Of a stretch of 34,304 bases of DNA, positions 6,310 through 15,424 are shown in pieces. Numbering within the stretch: the first letter of the stretch is position 1; the number at the start of each line of letters is the position of its first letter. The notes beneath the pieces are model-generated. The model saw only the letters and a program-made list of their open reading frames with translations, was not told where the DNA came from and searched no databases. Origin of the DNA: Burkholderiales bacterium RIFCSPHIGHO2_12_FULL_63_20 (lineage in GTDB: Bacteria; Pseudomonadota; Gammaproteobacteria; Burkholderiales; Burkholderiaceae_C); NCBI GenBank assembly GCA_001770775.1, contig MESA01000045.1, positions 1 through 34,304 on the forward strand, written 5' to 3'. A program made the position numbers and the translations under genes.

Positions 6310-7453
6310 TGATGCTCAGGCGTGCCGCCCGCCACGCGGGGATGAAACCGCCCACCACGCCCATGAACAGCGCGAACCCCAGCGTCTGCGCTGCCACACT
6401 GGCTGTGAAGCGGAACCGAAACGCCATCTCTGAAAAGGTCGCGTAGTTCACGGTGGACACGTCCACGCTCTGCAGCAGCGAGGCCGCCCCCAGCCCGATC
6501 AGCCCACCCACCAGCGACAGGCCCAGCGACTCGCCCAGGAAGGCGATCAGCACCGCCTCGCGTCGGAAGCCCAGCGCCCGCAGCGTGCCGATCTCGCCAA
6601 TGCGCGAGGCCACCGCCGCGAACATGGTGATCATGGCGCCCACGATGGCCCCGATCGAGAAAATCACCGACAGTGACATGCCCAGCAGCTTGATGAAGCG
6701 CGACATGGATTCGGACTGCTCGGCGTAGAACTGCGTTTCGCGCTTCACGTCGAGCTGCAGGCGCGGGTCGCTGTTGACGGCCTCGCGTGCGGCCTCCAGC
6801 GCATCGGGCCGTGACAGGCGGAACAAGATGGTCGAGTAAGCGGGGCGGCGGAAAGCCTGCATGGCCTGGTGCGAGTCCACCCACACTTCCGAGTCAAACG
6901 CGCTGCGCTCGGCATCCATGATGCCCACCACCGTCCAGTCACGCCCGGCGAAGTGCAGGGTGTGGCCCAGGTCCATGTTGGCAAAGCCGCGCGCCACCGC
7001 CTTGCCCGCCACGATCTCCGAGGTGCCGGGCCGGAACATGCGGCCCGCGATCAGCTTGACCTGCGGCCGCATGCTGATGCCGAACTCCGACATGCCGCGC
7101 AAAATCACATTGGCCGTCGTGCCATCGCGCTTGGGCAGGTTGTTGAGCGCCACCACCTCGCGCGACACCAGCTTGCGGCCCTGGTTGTCGGTGCCTACGC
7201 CGGGCAGGGTGTCGATGGCGTTGGCCTGCTCGCGCGTGATGTTGGAGTTGATCTCGGTGCCGGCGCCCTTGCGCATCACCACCACGTTGTCAGGCTGGCC
7301 GGTGGCCACCATGGTTTCGCTGATGCCTTCGCTCATCATCAGCACGGTGGCGAACACAAACACCACCAGGGCCATGCCGCCGGCGGTCAGCACCGTGGTC
7401 ACCCGGCGCACCCACAGGTTGCGCAACACGTAAGACAGGGGAATGGCTCGCAT
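6287..7453 (-). CDS. ABC exporter permease, FtsX/MacB type (second of two)
   Basis: This 388-residue permease has one N-terminal membrane segment (about 17-38), a large periplasmic MacB-PCD-like domain (about 40-235) and three C-terminal membrane segments (about 258-280, 310-340, 358-380) forming an FtsX domain. The conserved cytoplasmic loop ASRIGEIGTLRALGFRREAV precedes the third segment. The ATPase is encoded separately. With its partner at 7466-8626 it would form a heterodimeric permease of the DevC/YknZ kind, which moves substrates from the periplasm or outer leaflet by mechanotransmission rather than through an inner channel. It lies 12 bp after the first permease gene. A degraded piece of a closely related permease sits about 4 kb away at 2495-2605. 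Confidence 0.9.
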   Translation of the reverse strand: MRAIPLSYVLRNLWVRRVTTVLTAGGMALVVFVFATVLMMSEGISETMVATGQPDNVVVMRKGAGTEINSNITREQANAIDTLPGVGTDNQGRKLVSREVVALNNLPKRDGTTANVILRGMSEFGISMRPQVKLIAGRMFRPGTSEIVAGKAVARGFANMDLGHTLHFAGRDWTVVGIMDAERSAFDSEVWVDSHQAMQAFRRPAYSTILFRLSRPDALEAAREAVNSDPRLQLDVKRETQFYAEQSESMSRFIKLLGMSLSVIFSIGAIVGAMITMFAAVASRIGEIGTLRALGFRREAVLIAFLGESLGLSLVGGLIGLGAASLLQSVDVSTVNYATFSEMAFRFRFTASVAAQTLGFALFMGVVGGFIPAWRAARLSIIECLRQA

Positions 7454-7465
7454 CTGGGGTCCGCC

Positions 7466-8626
7466 TCAGGCCACGTGGCGCAGGCCTTGCACGATGTCGA
7501 TGCGCGACATCTTCCAGGCAGGCCAGGCGGCGGCCAACAGGCCCACCACCAGCGCCGCCAACGCTTGATAGAGCAGGGTGGTCTGCGACACCTCGAACAC
7601 CTTGAACAAGGTGCCTGTCTGCTGCATGAAGGCGGCGGTGAGCGGGAAGGTCAGGGCCATGCCCATCGCCCCGCCAATCACCGCGATCATCAGGCTCTCG
7701 CCAAACAGCAGCTTCACCACGAAGGCGGGCGAAAAGCCCAGGGCCTTGAGCGTGGCGTACTCGGCCAGGCGCTCGCGGGCCGTCATCGTCATCGTGTTGG
7801 CCATCACCGCCATGATGATCAGCACCACCACGAAGCTCACCGCGCGGATCGCCATCAGCACCGTCTGGCTCATCGCCACCATGCCGAGCTGAAACGACTT
7901 CTCGGTCTCGGTCTTGGTTTCGGCGGTGGAGTTGCGAAACAGCGCATCAATGTCTTGCGAGATGGCCGAGGCCCGGCTCGGGTCGCTGATGCCGACCACG
8001 TACAGGGCCACCTGCTCGGCGGCGGTGCTGCCCAGGCGCTTGCGCAGATTTTCTGACAGCAGCGACCAGTGCATCAGCATGATGCTTTCGTCGGTGTTCG
8101 GGTCGGGCGAGGCGTAGATACCGCGGATCGTGAAGCTCCAGTTGCCGGGGTAGATGGTGCCGCTCAGCGGGATGGTGTCGCCCACCTGCCAGCCAAAGCG
8201 CTGCGCCAGGTCGCGACCGATGATGGCGCCTTGGCGGTCGGCCATGAAGGCAATGCGTTCGGCATCGCTGACCTGGTACTCGGGGTAGATGGCGAAGTAG
8301 CTGGGGCCATCGACCGCAAAGCGGGCAAAGAAGTTGCGGCGGTCCAGGTAAATGCCGCCAAACCAGTTCGCCCAGGTCACACCGCTCACGCCCTCGATCT
8401 TGCGGATGCGTTCGGCGTAGTAGCGGGGCAGGGGCTGGCCGACCGAGATGGCGCTGCGGGTGATCAGCCGTGTGCTGGAGGTGCCCTCCACCCCGGCGTA
8501 CCAGGCGTCCACGATGGTGCGCAGCAGCCCGAAGGCGCTGATGGCCACCACCAGGCCCACCATGGTCAGCAGGGTGCGCAGCTTGTGCCGGAAGGCGTTT
8601 TTCAGCAGGAGCTTGAAGATGAACAT
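7466..8626 (-). CDS. ABC exporter permease, FtsX/MacB type (first of two)
   Basis: This 386-residue membrane protein has the four-segment FtsX/MacB layout: N-terminal segment (about 17-38), periplasmic domain (about 40-265), and C-terminal segments around 272-297, 315-340 and 350-375. The loop [27 protein letters not shown] is the typical FtsX coupling loop that contacts the ATPase. It is clearly a diverged paralogue of the next gene, so the exporter probably uses a heterodimer. Its ATG shares one base with the stop codon of the ATPase gene (TGATG), indicating translational coupling. The periplasmic domain is rich in aromatic residues ([17 protein letters not shown]), which may matter for the substrate or adaptor contact. 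Confidence 0.9.
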   Translation of the reverse strand: MFIFKLLLKNAFRHKLRTLLTMVGLVVAISAFGLLRTIVDAWYAGVEGTSSTRLITRSAISVGQPLPRYYAERIRKIEGVSGVTWANWFGGIYLDRRNFFARFAVDGPSYFAIYPEYQVSDAERIAFMADRQGAIIGRDLAQRFGWQVGDTIPLSGTIYPGNWSFTIRGIYASPDPNTDESIMLMHWSLLSENLRKRLGSTAAEQVALYVVGISDPSRASAISQDIDALFRNSTAETKTETEKSFQLGMVAMSQTVLMAIRAVSFVVVLIIMAVMANTMTMTARERLAEYATLKALGFSPAFVVKLLFGESLMIAVIGGAMGMALTFPLTAAFMQQTGTLFKVFEVSQTTLLYQALAALVVGLLAAAWPAWKMSRIDIVQGLRHVA

Positions 8627-9333
8627 CAGTGCGCGTCGGCTGGGTCGTCGACCAACACACCTTTTTCAAGGTGGATCATGCGGCTGGCACGCGAGGCGGC
8701 CTTGGGGTCGTGCGTCACCATCACGATGGTCTTGCCCAGGTCGTGGTGCAGCTCGTCCATCAGGGCCAGCACCTCTTCGCCGGTGGCGCGGTCCAGGTCG
8801 CCCGTGGGCTCGTCGGCCACGATCAGCGTGGGGTCGGTCACCAGGGCGCGCGCAATGGCCACGCGCTGCTGCTGTCCGCCCGACAGTTCATTGGGGTAGT
8901 GGTCCATGCGGTCGGCCAGGCGCACCATCTCCAGCGTCGCCTCCACATGCGCCTTGCGCTGCTTGCGGGTCAGGTTGGTCAGCAGCAGGGGCAGCTCCAC
9001 ATTCTCGTAGGCCGTCAGCACCGGCATCAGGTTGTAGAACTGAAAGATGAAGCCCACATTGGCCGCACGCCAGTCGGCCAGGGCCGTCTCGTCCAGCGTG
9101 GCAATGTCCACCCCGGCGATCTGGATGGTGCCGGAGGTGGGCTGGTCAATGCCCGCGATCAGGTTGAGCAGGGTGCTCTTGCCCGAGCCGCTGGGACCCA
9201 TCAGCGAGACGAACTCGGCGCGGCGCACTTCCAGGTTGATGTCCATCAGCACCGGAATGGGCTGGCCACCGCGGCTGTAGGTCTTGGTGAGGTGGTCGAT
9301 GCGGATCAGCGTGTCGTCGGATGCGGTGCTCAT
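8626..9333 (-). CDS. ABC exporter ATP-binding protein, MacB/LolD family
   Basis: A 235-residue nucleotide-binding subunit with every catalytic motif intact: Walker [10 protein letters not shown] (46-54), Q-loop Gln98 in [10 protein letters not shown], signature LSGGQQQRV (150-158), Walker [12 protein letters not shown] (171-181) and switch His208 in MVTHD. The FQFYNLMP form of the Q-loop region and the PTGDLD D-loop are characteristic of the MacB/LolD/DevA branch, which pairs with FtsX-type permeases. It sits in the cytoplasm and powers the two downstream permeases. Placement between adaptor (18 bp upstream) and permease (1-bp overlap) supports one exporter complex. Family is certain; substrate is not shown by this subunit. 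Confidence 0.95.
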   Translation of the reverse strand: MSTASDDTLIRIDHLTKTYSRGGQPIPVLMDINLEVRRAEFVSLMGPSGSGKSTLLNLIAGIDQPTSGTIQIAGVDIATLDETALADWRAANVGFIFQFYNLMPVLTAYENVELPLLLTNLTRKQRKAHVEATLEMVRLADRMDHYPNELSGGQQQRVAIARALVTDPTLIVADEPTGDLDRATGEEVLALMDELHHDLGKTIVMVTHDPKAASRASRMIHLEKGVLVDDPADAH

Positions 9334-9351
9334 ACTGCTGTGCTTTCCGCT

Positions 9352-10587
9352 TCAGGACGTGGCCAGGCGCACACGCGCACCGTCAGACAGACCTGCGGGC
9401 GGGGTGCCCACCAGCTTGTCGCCTGACTTGAGCTCGCCGCTGATTTCGCGCAGATCGCCCAGTTGGCGCCCCAGGGTGACGGGCACGGATTGCGCCACCT
9501 CTTTGCCGTTGACCGTGGCCAGGCGGTAGACGTGGCTCTTGCCCTGGTCGGTGACGATGGCGTGCGCGGGCACAGCCAGCACGGTCTGCTGGTCGGCAGC
9601 GCTGATGTCTTGCGACAGGAAGCTGACCTTGGCGCTCATCTCGGGCAGGATGCGGGCATCGAGCTGCTCGAAGCGGATCTTGGTCATGACCGTGGCCTTG
9701 GCCCGGTCCACGGTGGGTACGATACCCGAGACGCGGCCCTTGAAGCGCACGCCGGGCAGCGCGTCCAGCACGATCTCAACGGGCTGGCCCACCTGGGCTT
9801 TGGACAGATTGCCCTCCGACACGTCGGCCTCGACTTCGAGTGTGCTCATGTCGGCCATGGTGACCACGGCCCCTTGGGCGCCAGCGGCGCTGGACATGGG
9901 GGTGATGATGTCGCCCACGTTGGCATTCTTGACCAGCACCACACCGTCAAACGGGGCACGGATTTCGGTGTAGTCCAGGGCCACTTTTTGAGCCTTGAGC
10001 TGGGCACGGGCCTGCTCCAGAGCGGCCTGACCGGCAGCCGCCGAAGCAAAGGCCGCCTTGTTCTTGCTCACAGTGGTGTCCACCATCTGCGGCGAGATGA
10101 AGCCCTGGCCTTCCAGGCTGCGAGCGCGCGCCGTTTCAGCGCGGGCGTTGATCAGTTGCACCCACAGTTGCTTGTGGTTGGCCTCGGCCTGCAGCACGGC
10201 GGCCTCGGCGCCCAGGATGGCGGCCTGGATGTCGCTACCGTCCAGGCGCGCCAGCAGCTCACCGCGCTTGACCTTGGAGCCTTCGCGCACGTTCAGCTCG
10301 ATCAGCCGACCGGAAGCTTTGGACGCGACGGCCGAGCGCCGTTGGGCCACGACGTAGCCGGAGGCGGTCAGCTGCACGTACTGCTGCGACGGGGTGCTCA
10401 ACACCACGGAGGTGGTGCTCACTTCGGTCGCCCGCGGCATCCATACATAGGCGCTGGCGCCCAGCGCCAGAGCGCCCGCCAACACCCAGGGTGTCAGGTT
10501 GGACTTCTTGCGAACAGGGGCCTGTGCGCTGCGGTCGATCTTCAGTTTGGACAGGGCCGAGGGCTGGGGTACTTCACTGCTGCTCAT
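9352..10587 (-). CDS. Periplasmic adaptor subunit, HlyD/MacA/DevB-like
   Basis: The 411-residue membrane-fusion protein has an N-terminal membrane anchor (about 29-49, LTPWVLAGALALGASAYVWM), a split biotinyl-lipoyl domain (QRRSAVASKASGRLIELNVREGSKVKRGELLARLD, then DYTEIRAPFDGVVLVKNANVGD), an alpha-helical hairpin between them with Gln/Ala-rich heptads (about 115-205), and C-terminal beta-barrel and membrane-proximal domains. It would link the inner-membrane ABC complex to an outer-membrane TolC-like channel; no TolC gene is present in this window, so a channel from elsewhere would be needed. The gene overlaps the upstream glycosyltransferase gene by 14 bp, tying the two activities together. 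Confidence 0.93.
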   Translation of the reverse strand: MSSSEVPQPSALSKLKIDRSAQAPVRKKSNLTPWVLAGALALGASAYVWMPRATEVSTTSVVLSTPSQQYVQLTASGYVVAQRRSAVASKASGRLIELNVREGSKVKRGELLARLDGSDIQAAILGAEAAVLQAEANHKQLWVQLINARAETARARSLEGQGFISPQMVDTTVSKNKAAFASAAAGQAALEQARAQLKAQKVALDYTEIRAPFDGVVLVKNANVGDIITPMSSAAGAQGAVVTMADMSTLEVEADVSEGNLSKAQVGQPVEIVLDALPGVRFKGRVSGIVPTVDRAKATVMTKIRFEQLDARILPEMSAKVSFLSQDISAADQQTVLAVPAHAIVTDQGKSHVYRLATVNGKEVAQSVPVTLGRQLGDLREISGELKSGDKLVGTPPAGLSDGARVRLATS

Positions 10588-11905
10588 GGCGGTCGGGGCA
10601 AGATTGGGCGATCAGGCGTGCGGCGGTGATCGTGCCGCACTCCGGGTTGATGTCCTGCTGCAACTGGCGTGCGCGTGCGTGCAGGGCGGAGTCGTGAATC
10701 AGGCGGTGCAAGGCCCGCTCGAAGGTCTTGCCGCGTGCCTTGGAGGGCGGCACGCTCAGCGCCGCCCCCAGGCGCACCAGACGAGCGGCGTTGTCGGGTT
10801 GGTCCATGCCAAAAGGCACCAGCAGCTGCGGCATACCGGCGTGCATCACCTGCGAGGAAATGCCGCAGCCCGCCGTGTTGACCACCGCATGACAGCGGGG
10901 GAACAGTGCGCCCACCGAGGCCCAGGCCACGGTGATCTGACCTGGGGGCAGGGGCGTGGGCAGTGCATTCTGGCCAGCCAGGAAGATGGCCCGCACACCC
11001 AGGCGCGCGCACAGCTCGGACCAGCCGGGGTAAAAGCGCGCAGCCTGGAACCACAGCGAAGAGCCCAGGCTGAACAGCACAGGGGGCGGCCCGGCCTGCA
11101 GGAAGGCTTCGAGCTCGTCCGACAAGGGCGCCGTGTTGCCATCGAAGAAGTTGAAGCCCGCGAAGGCCACCGGGCCGGGCAAGTCGGTGGGCATCGGCTG
11201 GCGCATCATCTCGGGGGCCATCAGCGCCACGCTGCCCCGGGGTGAAATGCAGCCCTCGAAGATCGGGTTGCGCGCGGGGTCGAACATGCCGTACTCGCGG
11301 GCCTTGTCGTCCAGCGGTTTGATGAAGCCCCGGCCGGTGTTGCGCAGCGTGCGGAACCAGCGGCGATAGCGTTCTTCACCCAGCAGGCGGGGCCAGGGTC
11401 GCAGCGACAGGGCGTTGGACACCACAGGGGGGTCTTGCGCGCTGTGCAGGCTCAGGGTCAGCGCCTGCAGGATGACCGAGGTCCAGGGCAGGCCGCGCTT
11501 GTGCGCCACCATGTGCGCCCAAGGCGTGGTGGGGGGCGCCACCAGCAGGTCGGCGCCTTCGCAGGCCGCGTCCAGCTCGGCGCAGATCTGGTCCATGTAG
11601 GGGTAGACCAGCTTTTCCATCACGAACTTGCCACCCAGCAGCGGGTGAAAGGCTTTTTGAAGGCGCTCGGCCTGGCTCAGGCCCAGATCGCGTTCATGCT
11701 GGCTGTGGTGCGGGGCTGCGGGCGCATATTCCACGCCGTGCTCGGTCACCAGGTCGCGGAAGAAGTCCGAGGTGGCCAACACCGGCCGGTGCCCCAGGGC
11801 CTGCAGCTGCTTGGCCAGACCGATGAAGGGCACGACATCGCCGTGCGTGCCAAAGGTCGTCAGCACGATGCGGCGAGAAGCGGTGACTGGCGCGAAGCTT
11901 GGCAT
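10574..11905 (-). CDS. GT1-family (UGT-type) glycosyltransferase
   Basis: The 443-residue GT-B protein resembles glycosyltransferases acting on lipids, sterols or natural products. The N-terminal half has the acceptor-side motif TFGTHGDVVPFIGLAKQL (17-34). The C-terminal half has VLFSLGSS (276-283), VAWASVGALFPRCHAVV and the donor-site segment with VPFGMDQPDNAARL (363-376). In most relatives the donor loop reads HHGGxGT; here it is NTAGCGI (343-349), so the diphosphate-contacting His is replaced by Thr344. The DQPxNA sugar-binding part is intact. No membrane segment is present. It opens the operon with adaptor, ATPase, two permeases and regulator, suggesting it makes, or once made, the exported glycoconjugate. 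Confidence 0.88.
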   Translation of the reverse strand: MPSFAPVTASRRIVLTTFGTHGDVVPFIGLAKQLQALGHRPVLATSDFFRDLVTEHGVEYAPAAPHHSQHERDLGLSQAERLQKAFHPLLGGKFVMEKLVYPYMDQICAELDAACEGADLLVAPPTTPWAHMVAHKRGLPWTSVILQALTLSLHSAQDPPVVSNALSLRPWPRLLGEERYRRWFRTLRNTGRGFIKPLDDKAREYGMFDPARNPIFEGCISPRGSVALMAPEMMRQPMPTDLPGPVAFAGFNFFDGNTAPLSDELEAFLQAGPPPVLFSLGSSLWFQAARFYPGWSELCARLGVRAIFLAGQNALPTPLPPGQITVAWASVGALFPRCHAVVNTAGCGISSQVMHAGMPQLLVPFGMDQPDNAARLVRLGAALSVPPSKARGKTFERALHRLIHDSALHARARQLQQDINPECGTITAARLIAQSCPDRHEQQ

Positions 11906-12058
11906 GAGCCCTCTGGGATGGTCGACAACGGCCCTGTTTCAACAGGGAGCCCAGACGGGATGGGCTCGTTGTCAGACTACGCCAGCGTGAATTGCTTCAC
12001 GGTTAGGGAATGCCAGATCACCCCCCCAGAAAGAGGGTGCTCTAGAAGAGGCCTGGGC
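11906..12058. other. Spacer upstream of the glycosyltransferase-exporter operon
   Basis: This gap holds the presumed promoter of the operon read leftward and the end of the eda transcript. A CACCC / GGGTG inverted repeat around the AAAGA near 12020-12041 could form a weak hairpin downstream of eda, without a T-tract. I could not assign a confident -10/-35 pair. Confidence 0.3.
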
Positions 12059-12712
12059 TCAGGCGGTGAGGGTGCCGCCCAGGCTCAAAGTGTCGCGTGC
12101 CAGTTGGGTGATGCGCTCCCAGTCACCCGCCCGCACCGCCGAGGCCGGGGCCAGCCAGGACCCCCCCACGCACGCCACATTGGGCAGGGCCAGGTAGTTC
12201 GGAGCAGTGTCAAAGGTGATGCCCCCGGTCGGGCAAAACCGCGCCTCGGCAAAGGGGCCATGGAAGGCCTTGAGCATGCCCACGCCACCGGCTTGCTGGG
12301 CGGGGAAGAACTTGAAGTGGCTCAGGCCCGCGTCCATGGCGGTCATCAACTCGGAGGCGGTGGCCACGCCGGGCAGCAGCGGGGTGGGGGCGCCGCTGCG
12401 CAGTGCGCTGAGCAGGCGCGGCGTCAGCCCAGGGGACACGGCCAGGTGCGCGCCCGCGTGGGCGGCCGCTTCCCACTGCTCTGGCGTGGTCACGGTGCCT
12501 GCGGCCACCAGGGCTTCGGGCACCTCGTGCGCCAGGATGCGGATCACGTCCAGCGCAGCCGGGGTGCGCAGCGTCACCTCCAGCACCTGCACGCCGCCGG
12601 CCAGCAGGGCACGCGCCAAGGGCACAGCCTCATCCACCCGGTCAATCACCAGCACCGGGATCACCGGGCCGCGCGTCAGCGCCATCTCCAGCGTGAGCTC
12701 GCTTGTGTTCAT
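12059..12712 (-). CDS. eda: 2-keto-3-deoxy-6-phosphogluconate aldolase
   Basis: The 217-residue KDPG/KHG aldolase cleaves KDPG to pyruvate and glyceraldehyde 3-phosphate, the last step of the Entner-Doudoroff pathway. Schiff-base Lys134 is in HFKFFPA (132-138), and the catalytic Glu45 and Arg49 are in LEVTLRT (44-50). The phosphate-binding loops TGGIT and VGGSW follow. The start is set by ATG at 12712, which overlaps the edd stop codon as ATGA; the longer open frame up to 12856 lies inside edd. The classical edd-eda order and coupling leave little doubt. Length fits the family. Confidence 0.97.
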   Translation of the reverse strand: MNTSELTLEMALTRGPVIPVLVIDRVDEAVPLARALLAGGVQVLEVTLRTPAALDVIRILAHEVPEALVAAGTVTTPEQWEAAAHAGAHLAVSPGLTPRLLSALRSGAPTPLLPGVATASELMTAMDAGLSHFKFFPAQQAGGVGMLKAFHGPFAEARFCPTGGITFDTAPNYLALPNVACVGGSWLAPASAVRAGDWERITQLARDTLSLGGTLTA

Positions 12713-14571
12713 GTCTCGCCTTGCTCCGTCCAGCCAAATGTCATGGCGCCTTGTTCGGCGCCGCTCACCCTTTGCCGCATGCCGGCAAACAACTCGCGAC
12801 CCGTGCCCACCTGGTAGTGGCTCACGTCCAGCTCGATGGGTGCGCGGGCCACCCACTCGGCCTCGGGCACCAGAGCGTTCAGCGTGCCCGCATCGGCATC
12901 CAGGCGGATCAGGTCGCCCGTGCGCACCTTGCCCAGCGGCCCGCCTGCCAGCACCTCCGGCGTCACGTGGATGGCCGCAGGCACCTTGCCAGAGGCCCCC
13001 GACATGCGCCCATCGGTCACCAGGGCCACCTTGAAGCCCTGGTCTTGCAGATTGGTCAGCAGCGGGGTGAGGGCGTGCAGTTCGGGCATACCGTTGGCAC
13101 GCGGGCCCTGGCCCAGCACCACGGCCACCAGATCGCGGTGCAACTCGCCGCGGTGATAGGCCTCTTGCAGCTCATGTTGATCGCGCAGCACCAGGGCTGG
13201 CGCTTCCACCACGCTGTGCGCCGGCTTGACCGCCGACACCTTGATGACGGCGCGGCCCAGGTTGCCCTGCAGCAGCCTCAATCCACCATCGGGCGAGAAG
13301 GGCGCCTGCGCGGTGGCGATGATGCTGGCGTCGCCGCTGTGCGCGGGCGCGTCCCCCCAGGTCAGGGTGCCGTTGTGCAGCACCGGTTGCTGTGTGTAGT
13401 GCCACAGGCCCTCGGGCCCGGCCACGGTGCGCACATCGGCGTGCAGCAGGCCCACGCTCAGCAATTCGCGGATGACCAGGGCCACGCCGCCTGCGGCCTG
13501 GAAGGCGTTCACATCGGCACTGCCGTTGGGGTAGACGCGTGCCAGCAGCGGCACCACGTTGGAGAGCGCATCAAAGTCATCCCAGTTGATGACGATGCCT
13601 GCTGCCCGTGCGATGGCCACCAGGTGCAGGGTGTGGTTGGTGGACCCCCCCGTGGCCAGCAGGCCCACGATGCCGTTGACGACTGCGCGCTCGTCCACCA
13701 CATGCCCCACGGGCGTGTACTGCGCGCTGTGCCGGGTGAGCTGCACCACGCGCTGCGCCGAGGCGCGGGTCAGGGCCTCGCGCAGAGCCGTACCGGGCGA
13801 CACAAAGGCTGTGCCGGGCAGGTGCAGGCCCATGATCTCCATCAGCATCTGGTTGCTGTTGGCCGTGCCATAAAAAGTGCAGGTGCCCGGCCCGTGGTAC
13901 GACTTCTCTTCGGCTTCCAGTAAAGCGGCGTCGTCCAGCTCGCCGGCCGCGTGGCGCTGGCGCACCTTGGCTTTGTCTTCGTTGCTCTGGCCGGTGCCCA
14001 TGGGGCCGCCGGGCACAAAAATCGTCGGCAGGTGGCCAAAGCTCAGGGCGCCGATCAACAGGCCCGGCACGATCTTGTCGCACACGCCCAGGCACAGCGT
14101 GGCGTCAAACATGTTGTGGGACAAGGCCACGGCGGTGGCCATGGCGATCACGTCGCGCGAAAACAGCGACAACTCCATGCCCGCCTGGCCTTGCGTCACG
14201 CCGTCGCACATGGCGGGCACGCCCCCGGCAAACTGCGCCGTGGCGCCCACGTCGCGGGCTGCCTGCTTGATCCAGTCCGGGTAGGCCGCCAGCGGCTGGT
14301 GGGCCGAGAGCATGTCGTTGTAGCTGGAGACGATGGCGATATTGGGCGCGCGCTGCTGGCGCAGCCAGATCTTGTCGCCCTTGGGTGCCGCCGCGTAACC
14401 ATGGGCCAGATTGGTACACCCCAGGTGCGCGCGCTCGACCGAGTCGTCTCGCGCCGCCGCGTCGATGCGTTGCACATAGGCCGCACGTGTGGCAGCGCTG
14501 CGCGCACGGACGCGGTCGGTCACTGCGCGCACCGTGTCGTGAAGAGGGGGATGCTGAGGTGCAGTAGGCAT
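12709..14571 (-). CDS. edd: 6-phosphogluconate dehydratase
   Basis: The 620-residue enzyme of the IlvD/Edd family dehydrates 6-phosphogluconate to KDPG. Along the sequence are [36 protein letters not shown] and [14 protein letters not shown], which supply the iron-sulfur cluster cysteines, then [19 protein letters not shown], the GNLGRAVIK stretch and [22 protein letters not shown]. It matches E. coli Edd closely in order and length (603 residues there). The ATG at 14571 faces the pgl start at 14591 with 19 bp between, so its promoter must lie inside the pgl reading frame. eda follows with an ATGA overlap. Confidence 0.97.
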   Translation of the reverse strand: MPTAPQHPPLHDTVRAVTDRVRARSAATRAAYVQRIDAAARDDSVERAHLGCTNLAHGYAAAPKGDKIWLRQQRAPNIAIVSSYNDMLSAHQPLAAYPDWIKQAARDVGATAQFAGGVPAMCDGVTQGQAGMELSLFSRDVIAMATAVALSHNMFDATLCLGVCDKIVPGLLIGALSFGHLPTIFVPGGPMGTGQSNEDKAKVRQRHAAGELDDAALLEAEEKSYHGPGTCTFYGTANSNQMLMEIMGLHLPGTAFVSPGTALREALTRASAQRVVQLTRHSAQYTPVGHVVDERAVVNGIVGLLATGGSTNHTLHLVAIARAAGIVINWDDFDALSNVVPLLARVYPNGSADVNAFQAAGGVALVIRELLSVGLLHADVRTVAGPEGLWHYTQQPVLHNGTLTWGDAPAHSGDASIIATAQAPFSPDGGLRLLQGNLGRAVIKVSAVKPAHSVVEAPALVLRDQHELQEAYHRGELHRDLVAVVLGQGPRANGMPELHALTPLLTNLQDQGFKVALVTDGRMSGASGKVPAAIHVTPEVLAGGPLGKVRTGDLIRLDADAGTLNALVPEAEWVARAPIELDVSHYQVGTGRELFAGMRQRVSGAEQGAMTFGWTEQGET

Positions 14572-14590
14572 GGCTCATTATGATGGGCCG

Positions 14591-15322
14591 ATGCCTGACC
14601 TGTCTTGTCCCCCTTCTCTCCACCACACCTTTCACCACGCGGCCGATCCGGCCCTGTTGGCACTGGATTTGGCCGACCATGTGGCCGCTCTGCTGCGCCA
14701 GGGCTTGGCAGAGCGCGGCCGGGCGCTGCTGATCGTTTCCGGCGGTAGCACGCCCGTGCCTTTTTTCCAGGCGCTGGCCCGCTGCGCGCTCGACTGGTCA
14801 GCGGTGACGATCACGCTGGCTGACGAACGCTGGCTGCCCCCCGATCGCCCCGACAGCAACGAAGCCCTGGTGCGTACCCACCTGTTGAGGGCGAACGCGG
14901 CGGCCGCCCACTTTGTGCCCCTGTACAACGGCGCGGCCACCCCGGCCGAGGGCGTGCCCGAGCTGGAGTCCACCCTGGCCGTGCTGCCCTGGCCGGCCGA
15001 CGCCGTGGTGCTGGGCATGGGAGGCGACGGCCACACCGCCTCGCTGTTCCCCGATGCGCCCGAGCTGCCTTATGCGCTCATCGACACAGCCCCGGCGCGC
15101 TGCCTGGCCGTGGCGGCACCCACGCCCCCCAATGTGCCCGTGCCCCGCGTGAGCCTCACGCGCCGCGCTTTGCTCGACACCCGCCAGCTCATCGTTCACC
15201 TCACCGGCGAAGACAAGCTGGAGCTGCTGCACCAGGCCATGCTGCCCGGCGACGTGGCCGAGTACCCCATTCGCGCCGTGCTGCAACAGCACGCCGTGCC
15301 TTGCCACATCTTCCACGCCTGA
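14591..15322 (+). CDS. pgl: 6-phosphogluconolactonase
   Basis: The 243-residue protein hydrolyses 6-phosphogluconolactone, feeding Edd with substrate. Family motifs are LIVSGGSTPVPFF, ITLADERWLPPDRPDSNE and VVLGMGGDGHTASLFPD, in the usual order and spacing for DevB/SOL-type lactonases. The open frame reaches back to an ATG at 14570, but that would overlap the edd start; the ATG at 14591 gives the usual short N-terminus before the first helix. It is divergent from edd. No gene for glucose-6-phosphate dehydrogenase is in the window. Confidence 0.93.
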   Translation: MPDLSCPPSLHHTFHHAADPALLALDLADHVAALLRQGLAERGRALLIVSGGSTPVPFFQALARCALDWSAVTITLADERWLPPDRPDSNEALVRTHLLRANAAAAHFVPLYNGAATPAEGVPELESTLAVLPWPADAVVLGMGGDGHTASLFPDAPELPYALIDTAPARCLAVAAPTPPNVPVPRVSLTRRALLDTRQLIVHLTGEDKLELLHQAMLPGDVAEYPIRAVLQQHAVPCHIFHA

Positions 15323-15351
15323 TTTTTTGCTGATCTGTCACGGTGGAGCAG

Positions 15352-15389
15352 AAAAAAACCGCATCTGGCCCGTGGGCACAGATGCGGTT
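15352..15389 (-). terminator. Intrinsic terminator of the desaturase operon
   Basis: An 11-bp perfect stem, AACCGCATCTG (15357-15367) with CAGATGCGGTT (15379-15389), is followed on the minus strand by a run of seven T. It lies 35 bp past the desaturase stop and is a textbook intrinsic terminator for leftward transcription; rightward it has no T-tract. Confidence 0.9.
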
Positions 15390-15424
15390 GGCAGGGAAGA
15401 CGCAGCGCGTGCTTACTTCACTAC

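Noticed and set aside
6869..8056. 395-codon plus-strand His-rich open frame
   Set aside because: Antisense to the two permeases; the histidine runs come from reversed Met/Val/Ala codons and are not a metal-binding protein.
11435..12817. 460-codon plus-strand open frame
   Set aside because: It crosses antisense through the glycosyltransferase gene, the spacer and eda; no motif and low-complexity composition.
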